Made by a program: the position numbers and the translations under genes. 50,012 nt of DNA from assembly GCA_010094045.1 (NCBI GenBank), contig ML986750.1, positions 58,477 through 108,488 on the forward strand, read 5' to 3'. This DNA is from Lojkania enalia (Eukaryota > Ascomycota > Dothideomycetes > Pleosporales). Each line of letters begins with the position of its first letter. Positions within the stretch are counted from its first letter, which is position 1. The notes beneath the pieces were generated by a model that was not told the DNA's origin, did no database searches, and was given only the letters and a program-made list of their open reading frames with translations. Of the stretch, positions 32,701 to 46,583 are shown in pieces.

Positions 32701-33452
32701 GCTACTAAAGTAAGTTCTACCCTCTATTACTTAAACGCAGTAATAATTGCGAATAGTTTCTTATTATAAATCTCCTAGTTCAGTTCCAAACCAGATAGAA
32801 CCTTACTATAGAATACTATAGGGTACTATTTTCCGTTAGGATATTTCTATAACAGTACTCCTACAACTATTCTATTAGAGGTATTAGTTTCTATTTTTGT
32901 TTCTAACGCAGGGTTAAAGTAGTAGAGAGTAGGTATGCTTAATAGGGCTGACTTTAATTTCTTAAAGGTAATGTCACATTCTAAAGTCTATATAAAAGGG
33001 GTTATAGGGCTCTATAGTACGATAATTAGCTTTGCAACACGCGAGAATTCCAGTATAAACTGTCGATAGAATCCAGTAAAACCTAAGAAGGATTTCACAC
33101 CCGTTATAGTAGTAGGTAGCTACTAGTTATACAGTACTTCCACCTTCTCTAGGTTAACCTTAAGGCCTTTATTTAAGAGGATGTAGCTAAGGTATTTAGT
33201 TCGGGTAATATAGAATTCGCTCTTCTTAATATTAACTTATAACCCTGCTTAATGTAATCTCTCAAGAACTTTCTTAACGTAGATAGTATGTATTACCTCG
33301 TCTTCTAAGTAGATAAGGATGTTGTTTAGATAAGCGATACAGAAGTCATCCAGGTAGTCGATTAGTATATCGTTTATATAGCGCTGGTAAGTTGCTAGAC
33401 TATTATATAATCTAAAAGGTAGAACTTTATACTTATAGGTTCCGTATCGAGT

Positions 33453-33725
33453 CTAAAAGGTAGTATATTCCTTAGAACTAGGGTCTATTCTAATCTTGTT
33501 AAAGGCCGCGCGAATGTCGAACTTAGTAAAAATTACTACCTTAGTAGGCCTAGATAGGAGTTTATCTATGTACGGTATTAGATATACGTCTTTACAGGTA
33601 AGAGTATTAAGTTTATAATAATCTACGCAGATACGTAGGTTGCTATTAAGTTTACAGACGTAAAGGATTGGAGATATAAAAGAGCTCCGACTCTGCTTAA
33701 TATACCTATACCGTAGATTATCCAT
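33453..33725 (-). pseudogene. Reverse transcriptase fragment of element C (90 aa open)
   Basis: Open minus-strand fragment with the RT fingers/palm signature: LRICVDYYKLN then IPYIDKLLSR and FTKFDIRAAFNKIRI. It is a chance-preserved piece of the RT frame between RIP-made stops, not a gene. The downstream active-site motif is mutated. Confidence 0.85.
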
Positions 33726-35842
33726 AATATACTTTTTAGTTGCCTCCAGCTCCTTAACGTTCTACTTATATAACGGGCTATAACTATTAGGGAGGGGTTC
33801 TGTAAGGATAATCTTATAATCGTAAGGGCGGTGTTCCGGTAATTAATAAGCTGCAGTTTTGCTAAATATATCCTAATACCTATAGTATTCAGATAGTAAT
33901 TGGAGATTTACTAGTACTTCGTTTTTAGCCTTATCTTCCAGCTCTAGGGCTTACTTGTCTTTAATCAGCCGCTCGATTTCGTATAGAGATATAGAGAAAA
34001 ACTCGTTCTCTTTCCTCTTTATGTTAAAGTAGAAAGTATTAACTAAGATAAGAACGATAATAGAAGAATAGACTTTCTTCGGATCGGGTTTAGACTTTAT
34101 TTTATACGGGTGTATAGGAGCTCTAAACTTGTTTAGACTATAAGCTATAGAAGACTAATATAGTTTTAGTAGTTTTAGTAGACCCTTAATACGATGGATA
34201 GTCGGACTGCGGGACTACCGATACTAGTCCTTTTCCTATAGAGCGTCGCGTCGCTGGATGTCTAGCTCTACTTCCTTATTACGTGCTGGCTGAGTTAATT
34301 GTATAAGAAGAGAAGGTAAAGGATTATAAGTAGCAGGATACTTAGAGGGCTATATAATCCAATTCTTATCCGTATCTAGTAGGAGTTGAAAATAATATAA
34401 CTATTTAATACTAATAATACAATCCTAAGTACCTAGATCTATAATAACAAATAGGCAGTTTTAGATAGTTCTCCTATTAATTCGTAGGTGTAAGTAGATA
34501 TACTAATTAACTAGAGTTTGGATTCGGTCCTGAAAACCTTTAACGGTGATTTTAAAGAGTAAGCGCTGTATTAACATATATAGGGCTTAGAAGAGTAATC
34601 TAGCTACTATAGAATTAAGGAATAGGAAGCCTTAGGCGCTAGTATTAATAAGGGCGTTTAGTTGTACACCAACGCCTTTTAAATATAGAACGGTGGGGAT
34701 TTAGAAGTACTTTCCTCTAAATAAATACAACAAATCGATATTTAATAAGTTATACTTACTTAAGCCTAGGACGGAGAGTTTTTCTAGGCATCTCTGTTTC
34801 CTACCCAAGAACTATCTGGATAGTACTTATTTACGTCCAGGAACTCTTCTTCCTTAATCTCCTCTTATTTAACCTCTATCTCTTATACTTTAAGGACTGT
34901 ACATTTATTCGCAAAATATCCTAGTTTACTATAGTTATAGTAATTACCTAGAGTTATATGCCTTTCAGGTGCGGAAGTTTTACTAGATTATCGGGGAGCG
35001 ATCGTAGTGGAACGAGGTATTAATACTAGGGTAGATTAGGGTAGTATTAGATCGTAAGTTACCTTAAATAAACTCTTAGAAGCCTTCTAGTACCGATCCG
35101 AATTTGTTTTAGCTGCAACCTATAGGCTAATAGTTTATTCTAGAAGGTTAGGAACGCTTCTCCTTTCTATATTGTAGGCTGTTAAGTAGGCGACTATAGC
35201 GTTAAAGGAGCCTTTCCATATAAGCTTAAAGCTAAGGTTTAATATCCTCAGGCTAGGGAGAATCTTATCCTATAGGTAGAAGAACTACTTAGATTAGGGT
35301 ACAGATCCCCTAATAGCTGTACTAATAAAGCGAGCTTTAAAAGTTGGAAACGCTTCTCCCTTATTTATCCTTAGGACCTGAAACGCCTGTCGCGCCTCTA
35401 TCTCTTTATTACCTATAATAAAATACGATTGTAGAAGCGAAATCATTTCTTTAGCATTCTTGAACTGATACTGGTCCGATTTAGCTAGGTATTTTGGCTC
35501 TAGATACCCTTTCGCAGTACTAGAGGTGTATCCCTATACTAACGCTATACGTGCACGTTCTATCGGATAGTAATCCGCATTAATCTCGAGTCGGTTTAGA
35601 ATCGAGGCTCGCTATTATTTAAATGTGGGTTTACTGCTATCTATAAGGCTTTTAATCTTAGGCGTGCGTTTAGTAAGGTAGGCTTAAGGGGGCTTAAGGG
35701 TGGCTGAGAGGTTTCTTACTAGGGGAGTCGCAAAAGTTTCTCAGCATATTATTAGTTCTAATTTAGTGGTTTATAGAGGTTAATCGGGACTAACAGTTCT
35801 CTGTCGTGTTAAGTATATAATCTCCTCCTGTAAAATTGCGAT

Positions 35843-36052
35843 TTATTTCTTAAGGGTTAGTTCGCTCCAATTTCCCTCCAAATTAAATAGGTTCTTTATT
35901 ATAGGCCCTATAGAGAGGGGTCCGCCTGTCGCAGGGCCCCCTATAGGAGGTAACAGTTGTTCCACACGCGTAGATAGAAGCTTACTCTTACTACGACTTA
36001 CGCGTGTATCGGTTCTAGTATAGGAATTAGAAGGTGAATTATGGTCAGACAT
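35843..36052 (-). pseudogene. N-terminal gag fragment of element C (69 aa open)
   Basis: Starts with an ATG (MSDHNSPSNSYTR) about 300 bp inside the 5' LTR and runs 69 codons before a stop. The same region in B and A is broken or lacks the ATG. Position and low-complexity Ser/Pro/Gly content suit a gag N-terminus. Confidence 0.65.
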
Positions 36053-36358
36053 CAGCGGTTGCCTCCGATTCTAATGGGTTATTAGTAGTCTCCGAGTTTC
36101 TACCTAGGCGTACTCTACGTGGCTTTTTCGAAGGCAATCCTAATCGTAGGGGATAGGAAGTTCCAAACCTAAAGGCTTCGGTCGATAGAAGGTCTCTAAG
36201 ATCCTATCTAGGTAACTGAATAATTTAATATAATAGTATATAAGTATTATAACTTAAACTAAATCGGGCGTATTTTAGACTTAAATATATTTAAATAAAC
36301 AATCGATGCGATATTATTAAAGAGGCTGTTACCGGCAGTATTAAGTTTTTCTATATAA

Positions 36359-36637
36359 TATAACGGTGTAGGTAAGATAATAGGTCCGAATGCGGCACGA
36401 ATCTACTCAGAGGTATATAGGAGTGCGTAAGGGATTAGGGACCTGGGAATTCTATTAACACCTATAAGCCTTATACGAAAGAATATAGAAGAACTACTAA
36501 GCTACTTATGAGGGAGTGTGCAACTATATACGGAAGGGAAAAGGGGTAGAACCGGGGGTAGGATAAGATAAGCGAAAAGCTTTGGGATAAGGTTGTATAT
36601 AAAGCTTTTCGTGGAACAATTTCTTTGCATCGTTACA
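36359..36637 (-). repeat. 5' LTR of element C (279 bp)
   Basis: Right LTR, followed by the TATTT target duplication and the continuation of element F at 36643. Confidence 0.9.
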
Positions 36638-37087
36638 TATTTAAAGAAATATAAAGTTTTAAACTAAAAATAATATATAGTTAGATACTAGTACTATTAA
36701 AATATATTTAGGGTACTTAAATAGTAAGAATTAGATAAAGATTATTAACTAATTAAATAGTAGTAGTATTTTTTAAAATAGAAGTATAAAGTATATAGTA
36801 AATAGATAAAGACTATTTACGTCTAAGAACTATAGATAAAGTATAGTATAGATAGATATCTACTATATAGAAGAGAAAAGGAGAAGGTAGAGTTCTTTCT
36901 ACTTTAGTTAAAAAACTAAATAGCCCCTAAAGTAATAACTATATTAAAAAACTAGGTAGGAAAGTTATTAGATAAGTTACTAATATAGTACTTTTATATA
37001 TAGTACTCTAAATAGAGTTTAATAGAAGAAAGCTTAAAATATTACTTAATAGTAGAGCTTTAGATACGTTTATATTAGTATAATATA

Positions 37088-40000
37088 AGTAGTAAGTAAG
37101 TACGCTAGGCAAGTAAGCGCGCTACCTTATTAACTTTTTTAACTATTCTAGCGATATATTTTTACAACGTATTAAAATACTATAAATATAATATATATCC
37201 TTAATTAAATAGTATCTATAGTACTCTTCTCGCACGTACGTAAGTTATACCTAGTCTTTCTATAGTAACTATAGTATATAGAAGCCTACTAACTTATACT
37301 TAACCGCGTCTTACCTTAATATATTTTACCCTCTAACTACTGCTTAACCGCTATTTAAGTAATAATCTCCTCTCCCTCTACTTTTAATAAGGTGCTTTAC
37401 TTCTAAATCCACTTCTTTTTATACTATTTACGCGTTGTAGCAGCCTTATTTACTTTCTTAAGGCTAGCGACTTAACCCTTTAGTAATATAGCTGAATAAA
37501 GTATTACTTTAGTACCTTTTTTAAGCTAATTAATTACTATAATAATAGAAGTAGGTAATAAACTTTTATACCTTCGAATCTAATCGCGAATTAATATTAA
37601 TTAAGCCTTTAATTTGCGCTAGTTGCTTAGTATTTTAGCTTCCTATATAAGAACCTCTAGTATAGGTAGTATTAGTATATAAAGCTTTACATCGAGCTTT
37701 AATATTACTACTTCTAAATTATATAGAACTAAACCGGCCCTTTAAAAACTTATACAGATATTATCCTTTATAATTAATTACTAGTAGGTAGTATAGAAAG
37801 CTGGAAGGAATTTAAGTTTTATAATATAATTAATATAGTCGTAGATTAGGCTCTTAATCTAACTACTATACGCTCGCTTTAACAGCGAGAAGTAACTTAT
37901 ATTAAGAGGCTGTAAAAGGTAATATATAGTATAAGCGAGCTAATTACCTAAGCGAGCTGATTATAATGCTAAAACCATACTAAAATCGCGACTACTTTTC
38001 GTAAAATATTGTACTTTCTTACATTCTATTATACTATATAGTATAGTAGCCTATTCTTCTATATCTATAGCATTATTTTTATACGTTCGCGAGTTATATC
38101 TAGCCTTACTATACTGCCTATAGCGCCTTTAAGTCGGCTGGCTTCTATCTATACACGCCTTCTTTCTACCCTTCTTTCTATTAGTACGAGCGCTAAACTC
38201 TTTTAGAGTAGTTAATTAAGCGCCTTCTTTAATTGTTAGGTTACCTTCCTTCTATATACGCTTTCTTTTATACGATTAACGTTGTATAGCGGCCTTATTA
38301 GCTACTTAAAGCTCAGCGACCTAAGCGCGTAATAGTACGTTTTTATATATTATATACGCAGCACCCTTTATAAACTATTTAAACGCCTCTACTATTAAAA
38401 TAGGCGAGCTATTTAGGTACTTTTAAACTCTTAATTGAACGTATATAAATTAAGACCTAAATTCGATAGAATTACTTAATATTTTTAACTTCTAAGGGGT
38501 ATCTTTAACTATAGGGGGTATTAGTATACGCAGTTAAACTTTAAGCTTCGATAGTACTATATCTAGGTTAAATAGAACTAGGCTAGCGCCTTGAAAGCTA
38601 CTTAAAATATTACTCTTCGTAATTGCTGCGTTAAAAGCTACTTTAAAATAGAGTAAGAACTCGATTTTTATAATATAGTTAATATAACCGCGCATCAGCT
38701 ACTCGACTTAGCGCCCGTATACAGTCTTTAAAGGCGAGAAACAACCTATATCTAGTAGCTATAGTAGATATAATAAATGTAGAGACATGCAGAGAGTAAT
38801 AATATTCTTTTTCTTATAGAGCTGCCTAAATTTAAGCGAGTTGTAGCTCTTATAGCCGTCGAGAATTAGCAATTAATATATACTAACAGTACGATTCTTT
38901 ATATACGCGTTAAAGTGCTTTAACTACTTAATACTAACATTATTTATCGTCCAGCCGTTATTAGTAACTTATATAGCCTAGGTTAGTAGAATATTATCTT
39001 CTTTATACTATATAGAGAGGTAGTAGGTACCTATAAAGATAATAAAAGGTAGTATTACCTATCCTATCGCGTTAATACCCTAGATAATTATAGTCTACTC
39101 GTAATTATCTAGCTGGAGCTGCTTTAGTCGATTCTGTCTCTTAGAGCTAGTAACTACTACTCCTATCGATATCACGCCTATTATAAAGCCTAATTCGTTA
39201 AAGTTGTACGTATTTTTGTTAATAATATCGTACTTAGCCTTTATATTCTATATAAGGTAGAACCAGCCTCCTATAATCTTAGAATCCTTATATTTAGCTC
39301 TTAAATAGTCGTACTTTTAATTGAATTTAACCTTAAGCTCAGGCGTACGTTTAATAAAGTTCTCTACCCAGTTCTTTCTAACCTAGCTAGCAGAGCGCGC
39401 AGCTAGCAGTAAATTAGCTATATCTTAAACAGTAGTAAGCTGCGGCGGAAATTCTCTTATATCTAGATCTAGTATATACTAAACAATTACCCACTTCTTA
39501 GTCTTACTAAGCTTTATTAAATTAGGCCGGTAATCGCGTTATAGAGCTATTCCTCGCCTTTATATACTAAGTGTACTTTAGAAGATATTATAGATTAATA
39601 TAACGCGATATATAGTTAATATCGCGTCTTATTAAAGAGCTTGGAGTATAAGCTATATTCTAGCTTCTTTCTAAATTGATTCTACAGTTGTTAATTATAG
39701 TATAATACTGTAAAGTATAATTATCGCGATTTTAGTAGGGTTTTAGCATTATAATCAGCTCGCTTAGGTAATCAGCTCGCTTGTACTATACGTTATAATA
39801 AGTATAACAGTATATAGAGAGTATAGATCTTATTCTTCTTATAGATTACCTAGAATTTAAGTAAGTTATAGCTCTTATAGCTATTAAGAATAAGTAGTTA
39901 CTATACGCCTACTCAACAGTTCTTTATATATACGATAAAGTACTTTAGCTACTTAACTCTAAGATTATTAGTTGTCTATCTATTATTACTTAGTCTAATA

Positions 40001-40804
40001 GCCCAATTCTTAGGTATATTATCACCCTCGTACTAGATAGAAAAGTAGTATTAGCTAGTAAAGATAATAAAAAGTAGAATCGCCTACCTAGCAGTATTAA
40101 TTCTCTAGATTATTATAACCTACTTATAATTTCCTAGCTATATAGTTTTTAGCCAACTACGTTTTTTTAAGCTAGTAATAACTAGTTTAGGTAATATCTT
40201 GCCTATTATAAAGCTAGCTTTATTAAAATTGTAGATATCCTTATTATAGATACTATATATAACTTTTATACGCGCTATAAGCTTAAACTAGACTCTAATA
40301 ATTTTAGAATCTTCGTATAAAACTTTCTAATAATTATATAGTCGATTAAATTATATTTTAGAGTTATTTGTTCGCTTAATAAAGTTCCTAGGCTATTTTT
40401 AGCTAACCTATCTAGCGTTATACTTAATAAGTAGCTTATCTACTATATCTTATATAGTATTTAGAAAGGGTATAAATTCTTGCGAATCTAGGTTAAGTAT
40501 ATATATAATAATAGCCTCCTCTTCTAGCTTAGTAAGCTTTTTTAAATTTAGCTTATAATTATATTATATAGTAATTCTATTGCGTCGTCGACGTATTATT
40601 CTTTAGAAGATGTTATATATAGAAGTAGCGCGTCTTTTACTTTAAAGTTACTTATTATTAATAGCTAAGATAGTTAGGGAGATATCTACTTCGTTATAGC
40701 TAAATTAGGTATTCATAAGTTAAGCTATTATTATTAAAAGGTAGAGTATTATATAAAGTTGGTAAGATAGCGCGCTTACTTACCTAGTGCGCTTACTTAC
40801 TACT
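37088..40804 (-). mobile_element. pogo/Fot1-type DNA transposon (type 2), split by a second transposon
   Basis: Terminal inverted repeats of about 40 bp begin AGTAGTAAGTAAG and are flanked by TA at 37086-37087 and 40805-40806. Without the nested element it is about 1.85 kb, the usual size for this group. The transposase remnant is on the minus strand, with a YNFNK-like remnant of the first Asp motif near 40.22 kb. Each end carries two copies of a TAAGTAAGCGC-like word. Inserted in element F. Confidence 0.82.
37927..39788 (-). mobile_element. pogo/Fot1-type DNA transposon (type 3), 1862 bp, nested in type 2
   Basis: Inverted repeats of about 60 bp begin TAGTACAAGCG and contain AAGCGAGCTGATTA twice, three bases apart; flanking TA at 37925-37926 and 39789-39790. 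The minus strand carries a decayed DDE transposase, with YNFNELGF near 39.20 kb, matching the partial copy at 48901-50012. It interrupts the type 2 element, so it arrived later. Confidence 0.87.
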
Positions 40805-40867
40805 TACGTTAATAGATTTATAAGAATAATATAAAGTAGAGGAAAAAAGTAGTACCTTATATAATAT

Positions 40868-41170
40868 TATTACGGATACTTACGTATAGTTAGTTAATTA
40901 TACTTTAAGTAGTTAACTCTATTACTATATATTATATATAAATATTAAAATATTATATAAAAAATAGAAATATCTATATTATATAGGTTTTTATAAGAGC
41001 TAGGTCTATACTACTATATAAGCTAGCTGGGTTAGTAAAACCTTCCTCTATTATAGTTAAGATAAGTCGGTTATATTCTAGCTAGCAGCTAATAACTATT
41101 ACTAGCAGCTAGTTTAGATATTATAGTAAGGGTAATATAGGTGTAGAGGTATTACGGTATTACTATAATA
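40868..41170 (-). repeat. 3' LTR of element E (303 bp)
   Basis: Pairs with 46584-46886; the outer 150 bp also resemble the LTR of element F at 17849 in opposite orientation, so E and F are related families. Confidence 0.88.
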
Positions 41171-41179
41171 GTACTCTCC

Positions 41180-41470
41180 TTTTAATTATAAACTTCTATA
41201 AGTTAGATCTTTATATTATATTTAGATTATTTATAATTAAGTAGTAGTTATTAATACTAGTATTAGTTAAAGTTATAAGCGTATTAGTATAATTAGCTAT
41301 TATTATATAGTAGTACTATATTAGGAATTAGATTAGGTTATAGGTATATTAGCGCAACTAGTAGTTAATAGTAGTACTATATTAGGGGTTAGATCGGTTT
41401 AGTTTATATAGTAGTACTATACTAAAGATTAGTAGTAGTATTATTACTAGTATTATATTAGTATAGTATT
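41180..41470. repeat. Short direct repeats in the 3' untranslated part of element E
   Basis: The word TATAGTAGTACTATATTAGG and close variants recur four times (about 41308, 41363, 41398 and, looser, 41448), separated by unrelated sequence. They lie between the chromodomain and the polypurine tract, where no coding function is expected. Confidence 0.55.
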
Positions 41471-44400
41471 ATTATAGGCGTCTAAAAATATACTTAGATT
41501 AGACTCTAACGCCTAATTAAAAATCTAGATATAATATTATATTTAGATCTTATTTATTTAGGTTTCTAGCGTAGTAATCTTCTATAGTAGTTATCTTAGT
41601 AAAGTTACTAGCCGGGTACTATTCTAGGTTATAATAGCTAGTCTACTTAACTAGACATTTATACCAGCGTCTCTATTAGTTATAGTAGAGGTCTTCTATT
41701 TACTTAATAAGGTATTCTAATTCTCTATTAATTTTAATAGGTTTAGAGTTATCTATTTATTAACTAGATAAATAGTTAAATAATTTAAGTACTAGCTATA
41801 ATAGTAATATATAGAATATAGGATATATTTTAGCTGATTTAAATAGTTTTAGTCTATAAGCGTACGAGAATACTTTTATAATAACTTTATAGGGGCCTAT
41901 ATTCTTCTAGTTAAACTTTTTCGACGGTCTTTATATATATATATTTCTAGCGTCTAGCTAGACTAGATTATTAATCTAGTAGTTAGGAGTTAGTATGCGC
42001 TTACAGTTAGCGTACTTTTATTAGAACGCTTATACCTAGATAAGTTCTTCTCTAATATACTCTATAATATCCTTTATCTTATTAACTAGTTTATTAGCTT
42101 TCTAAGCTATTAGGAACTGTTTTAACGGTTAATAGATTCTTATAGGCGGCTTAAAACCTATTTAAAGATACTAGCTAAAGTAGGCTAGAAATAGGGAGAC
42201 TTTTATTAATTTAAATACTGTATTGTTTACTTTAAACTATACTATTAGTAGCTATTTAACCTAGTTATCTTATTTATAACTAGTATAGGTTTAGAGAACT
42301 TATTCTATTACTATATTAACATTTTCTATCTAGCTATTAGTTTCTAAATAGAAGCTAGTTAATATATATATATTAATTTATAGCTGTCTATAGAGCTTTT
42401 AGTAGAAGGTAAAAATAAACTATATCTTACGGTTGGACGTAATAGTATATAGTAGTCTATAGTAAACCTATATATAATAATAGAACAGTTAGATAATATT
42501 AGAAGCTTCGATTCTTATGTATAGTATTAGGTATCTATACTTACTAAGCCTATTAACTACTACTATAATATTCGTATAACCTTCTAATTCTAATAGATTA
42601 GTTATAAAGTCTATAGAAATATTTTAAAACCTTTATTTAAGTATAGGTAATAGTTTTAGTAATTTATAGTACTTCTCTCTAGAAGTTTTACTTCTTCGGT
42701 ATATATAATAACAGCCTATATATTATTATACTAAGTCGAATATCTTTAACTAATAATACTCGCGCTAGAGTAGTTCTAAGATCTTTCTTCGACTAGAGTA
42801 TTTACTAGATAGTAAGTTATAAACGGCTTATAGTAGCTTAAGCTTTAGCTCGTTATAATCTAGTATTATAAATTAATCTTAGTAGTATAGTCGGTTATTA
42901 TACTTTTTATAGTTAGCTAGAATTAGAAGTTTAGATTAATAGGCTTCTTTTTTTAATAGCTTTAGGGTGTTTTAGATTAGATTATTATTTAGGTATTCTT
43001 CGTCGATAATTTTTATAATTAATTAGCCTACTTCTATCTATTAGAATAATTTAAAACGAAGTAATATCTATTAATAATTTTAATAGGCCTCTTCTTATAT
43101 AGATTTATTTTATAACTTTTAAGTTAAGGTATTAGGCTTCTCTTTAAGTTTTCCGGGTTAGTATATAATACTAAAGTTAAACCTTAATAGATATTCTAAC
43201 TAATAGGCTTATTAGTAGCTTAGCTACTTTATTATTATAAAGTATTATAGATTCTTATAATTGTTTAATACTTCTATAGAAAATACTATACCTTTTAATT
43301 CGGGCTTCTATTATTTAAAATATTAGATAATTATAAGTAGTTTCTTATTATATATTTTATAATTGCCTTTAGTAGAGTTTATATACTTAGAAAAGTAGAT
43401 AATAGGTCTTAGTTTACTGTTAGCGCTTCTTTAGGACAGTACGTCGGCTGTTATAAAGTTAAACGTATTAGCTTCTACTACTATTAATAGTTTAAGGTTA
43501 AGGTATTAGAGAATTAGTATAGAGATAAAAGCGTCCTTTAGATAGTTAAAAGAATATTAACAGCTATTATTCCAGTTAAATCGAGTATTCTTCTTAGTTG
43601 GGGCTACTAAGGAGGAGACTTTTTATAAGAAGTTACTAATAAATTGTTAGTAGAAGTTCGCGAAGCCTATAAAAGCTTAAATATCTTTTATATTCTTAGA
43701 GTATTTCTAGTTAAAGATTGTCTCTACCTTCTTTAAGTTTATATAGATCTCTTCTATAGTAATTATATATCTTAGGTAGATTACTTCTAACTAGTAGAAC
43801 TTATACTTATCTATATTAAGTTATAGACTATTCGCTCTTAAGGCTTTAAAAACTAGCCAAATATACTACTTATAATCCTTCAGATTCTTACTAAATATTA
43901 GAATATTATTAATATAGGTAGTATAGAATATATTAAGATATAGTCTTAGTATATTATTTATAAAGTACTAGAATATACTTAAAGTATTAACTAGGCTAAA
44001 AGATATTACTAGGTATTTAAATAGCCTATAATATATATAAAAGATAGTTTTCTATTTATCTCTTTTAGTAATCTTTAGCTTATTAAATATAATAATAATA
44101 TTAAGTTTTATATAGTATTTAGCCTTATTAAATCGGGTTAACATTTCTTAAATTAGTAGAATTAGGTATTAGTTTTTAATAGTAATAGTATTTAAGGCTC
44201 TATAGTTTATATAGAATTAGAAACTACCTTTAGATTTCTTTATAAAGATTATAGGTACAGCTACTAATAATAAGCTTACTCTAATAAATCTCTTAGATAA
44301 GTTCTCGTTAAAATACTTCTTTAGTATCTTTAACTCGTTTTAGAATATTCTATAGAGTAGACTAAAGCTAGCTTACTTATTATTCTCTAATTTAATCTTA

Positions 44401-46583
44401 TAATTATATAGTTATTATTTAGGTAGCTTATCTATATTCTTATATAAAAAGACGAATAATAGATTATAGTATTCTTTAAGTATTTTAATAATAGAATTAG
44501 TATATACTTTTAGGGCTAGAGCCTTATTAATATTAGCTATTAATATAGCGAAGATTTTATAGTTAAATTACTAGAAGAGTTAGACTAGTAGTATAGTATC
44601 TATATAATATATATCTAGCTATAATACAGACTTTAAGTATTTAGGCTTAGATAAGTCCTCTTAACTATAATCTTCGTCTAAGGTTAGATTAGTTTTAATT
44701 TTAAGTTCTTTTAACTAGTATAATATTTTAAGTAGCTAGTAATTATATTAGATATAACTTAATAGGTAGAGCTTTAAGTAGTATTATCTAGGCTTTAGGC
44801 TATATAAGGGTTATAAATTAGTTACTTTAGAATCTCCTTTTATATTAAGTTTAAATAGTTTATAGTCTTTAATAACTATTTAAGTAGTCTATTAGTAGAT
44901 AGTAGTACTAGTAGATTATAAGTATCGAGTTAGGTATTAGTTAGTAGTAAAGACTAGCTATTTATTCTTATAGTCTAGGTTTATATAATACTTATATATT
45001 TATAACTATCTTAGAATTAACTAGTATTTTTCTAGTATAGTTATATAGAGATATACTATCTCTAAATAGTTTAGGTATTAGAAGATTAGAGTAACTAAAT
45101 AGAAGATAGTTCCTCTATAAAAAACTTCTCTATTAAAACTAGTTAAATATAAATTATATAAAAGTTATATTTTTTAGAGTTTTAGAGTATATATAAAGTC
45201 TCTATAAATATAGCTATAACTAGTGGCTCTAGTATTAATAAGAATATTAATATTTTACTAGACTAGGTCTTAATAAATTAAGAAAGGAGCTAGAATCTAA
45301 TAGTTCTATAACTATTTCTATAGAGGCTAGTTCTATAGGTATATAGAGATTTAGTATAGATATAGTTCTAAAAGGCAACTTATTTCCGAAATAAATCTTT
45401 TAATAATATTCTAGTTAGTAAAACTAGCTGCGTTTAAAAGTAAGAGTAACAGCCTTATCTATAAGATAATAAGTATATTAAAGATTGGTTAAAGGATTAG
45501 TTAGAGGATTAAGAGTAGGACCTATAAGGTATAGTAGAGCTCTAAGACCCTTAACAGATTAATAGTAGAGGGGCGCTATATTCTAGTAAAATATATCCCT
45601 TACTATTATACTTATAATAGCGTCCTTTATAGTAGTACCTTTTTTATTTATTAAAGCCTATAGGCGCGTAACTAAAAGTATTAAGTTCTATAGCGTTTAG
45701 GTTCTTCTAGTAAGTAGTATAATACTTTAGTTATTTATAGTAGTTGCTAAATAAATAATATAGGTTAATATTATATAGGGAAATTAGGTTAGCGTAGTCG
45801 TTTAAAGTACTAGGTATTATAATACTAATTATAGTACGGCGGAGCTTATTAGAGAGAAAACGTTAGAAATATACGATTTGTCCAGTCTTATTTAGTTTAG
45901 TATCTATAATTAGGCGTCGGAATTTAGTAAAGTAAGTAGAGAACCTACTTTAATCTTACTTTAAAGTCTCTAACTTACTTTATATTATAGTCTCTTTATT
46001 CTAGTTACTATAGGTAGATTCTAAGAAGACGACTAAGCTGTCTATAGAGTTAATACCCTTATCTATTAATAGGTTAACTAATATTACTAGGTCTTATTCT
46101 AGGCGGGAATAGGTATATAGAAAGTAGGTATATTCAGTTAAGTATTAGTTAGCGTTTTCTTCTAGTTTATAGTAGAGCTTTCTAATAAAGTATAAAAGCT
46201 CTAAGCGTTTACTAGAAAATATTAGAGTGTCGGATAAGTAGTTAAAATAGAAATATAGGTTATATATAGTTTTAGACGGATTAGAAGTTAACGTAGATAT
46301 CTATTTAGAAACTAGGGTTATAGGCTAAATTAGGTTAAAAGCGGGTAATAGTTTTATTACTATTAATATACTAGTAGCTGGTAGAAGGGTAGCTATTTAG
46401 TAGCTACTAAATTCCCTTTATATTACTTTAAGGTCTAACTTATAGTAGTTCTTTTAGGTTACTAAAGCCTCTACTAGCACTCGTTCTTCTACTATAAAGA
46501 GTCTAGCTTACTCTAGATCTCTTTAAGTATATTAATAAGTACGTTCTCGTCTATAGTATATAATAGTAGATAACGTAATATAA

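Larger units (their letters stand above)
29447..36637 (-). mobile_element. Element C: full-length Ty3/gypsy chromovirus, 7191 bp, RIP-mutated
   Basis: Collinear with element B over its whole length. LTRs 29447-29725 and 36359-36637 (279 bp each); target duplication TATTT at 29442-29446 and 36638-36642; polypurine tract next to the left LTR at 29726-29738. Minus-strand gag lies at about 34.6-36.3 kb, reverse transcriptase about 33.1-33.9 kb, integrase about 31.2-32.5 kb, and the chromodomain at 30.99-31.09 kb. Two open fragments survive (see 33453-33725 and 35843-36052). The catalytic motif reads YLNN (33318-33332), so it is dead. Inserted in element F in the same orientation as B and about 3.9 kb from it. 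Confidence 0.92.

Noticed and set aside
18378..36637. Segmental duplication of an 11-kb block as explanation for the B and C copies
   Set aside because: B and C have different target duplications (CTATT and TATTT) and different flanking sequence, so they are independent insertions.
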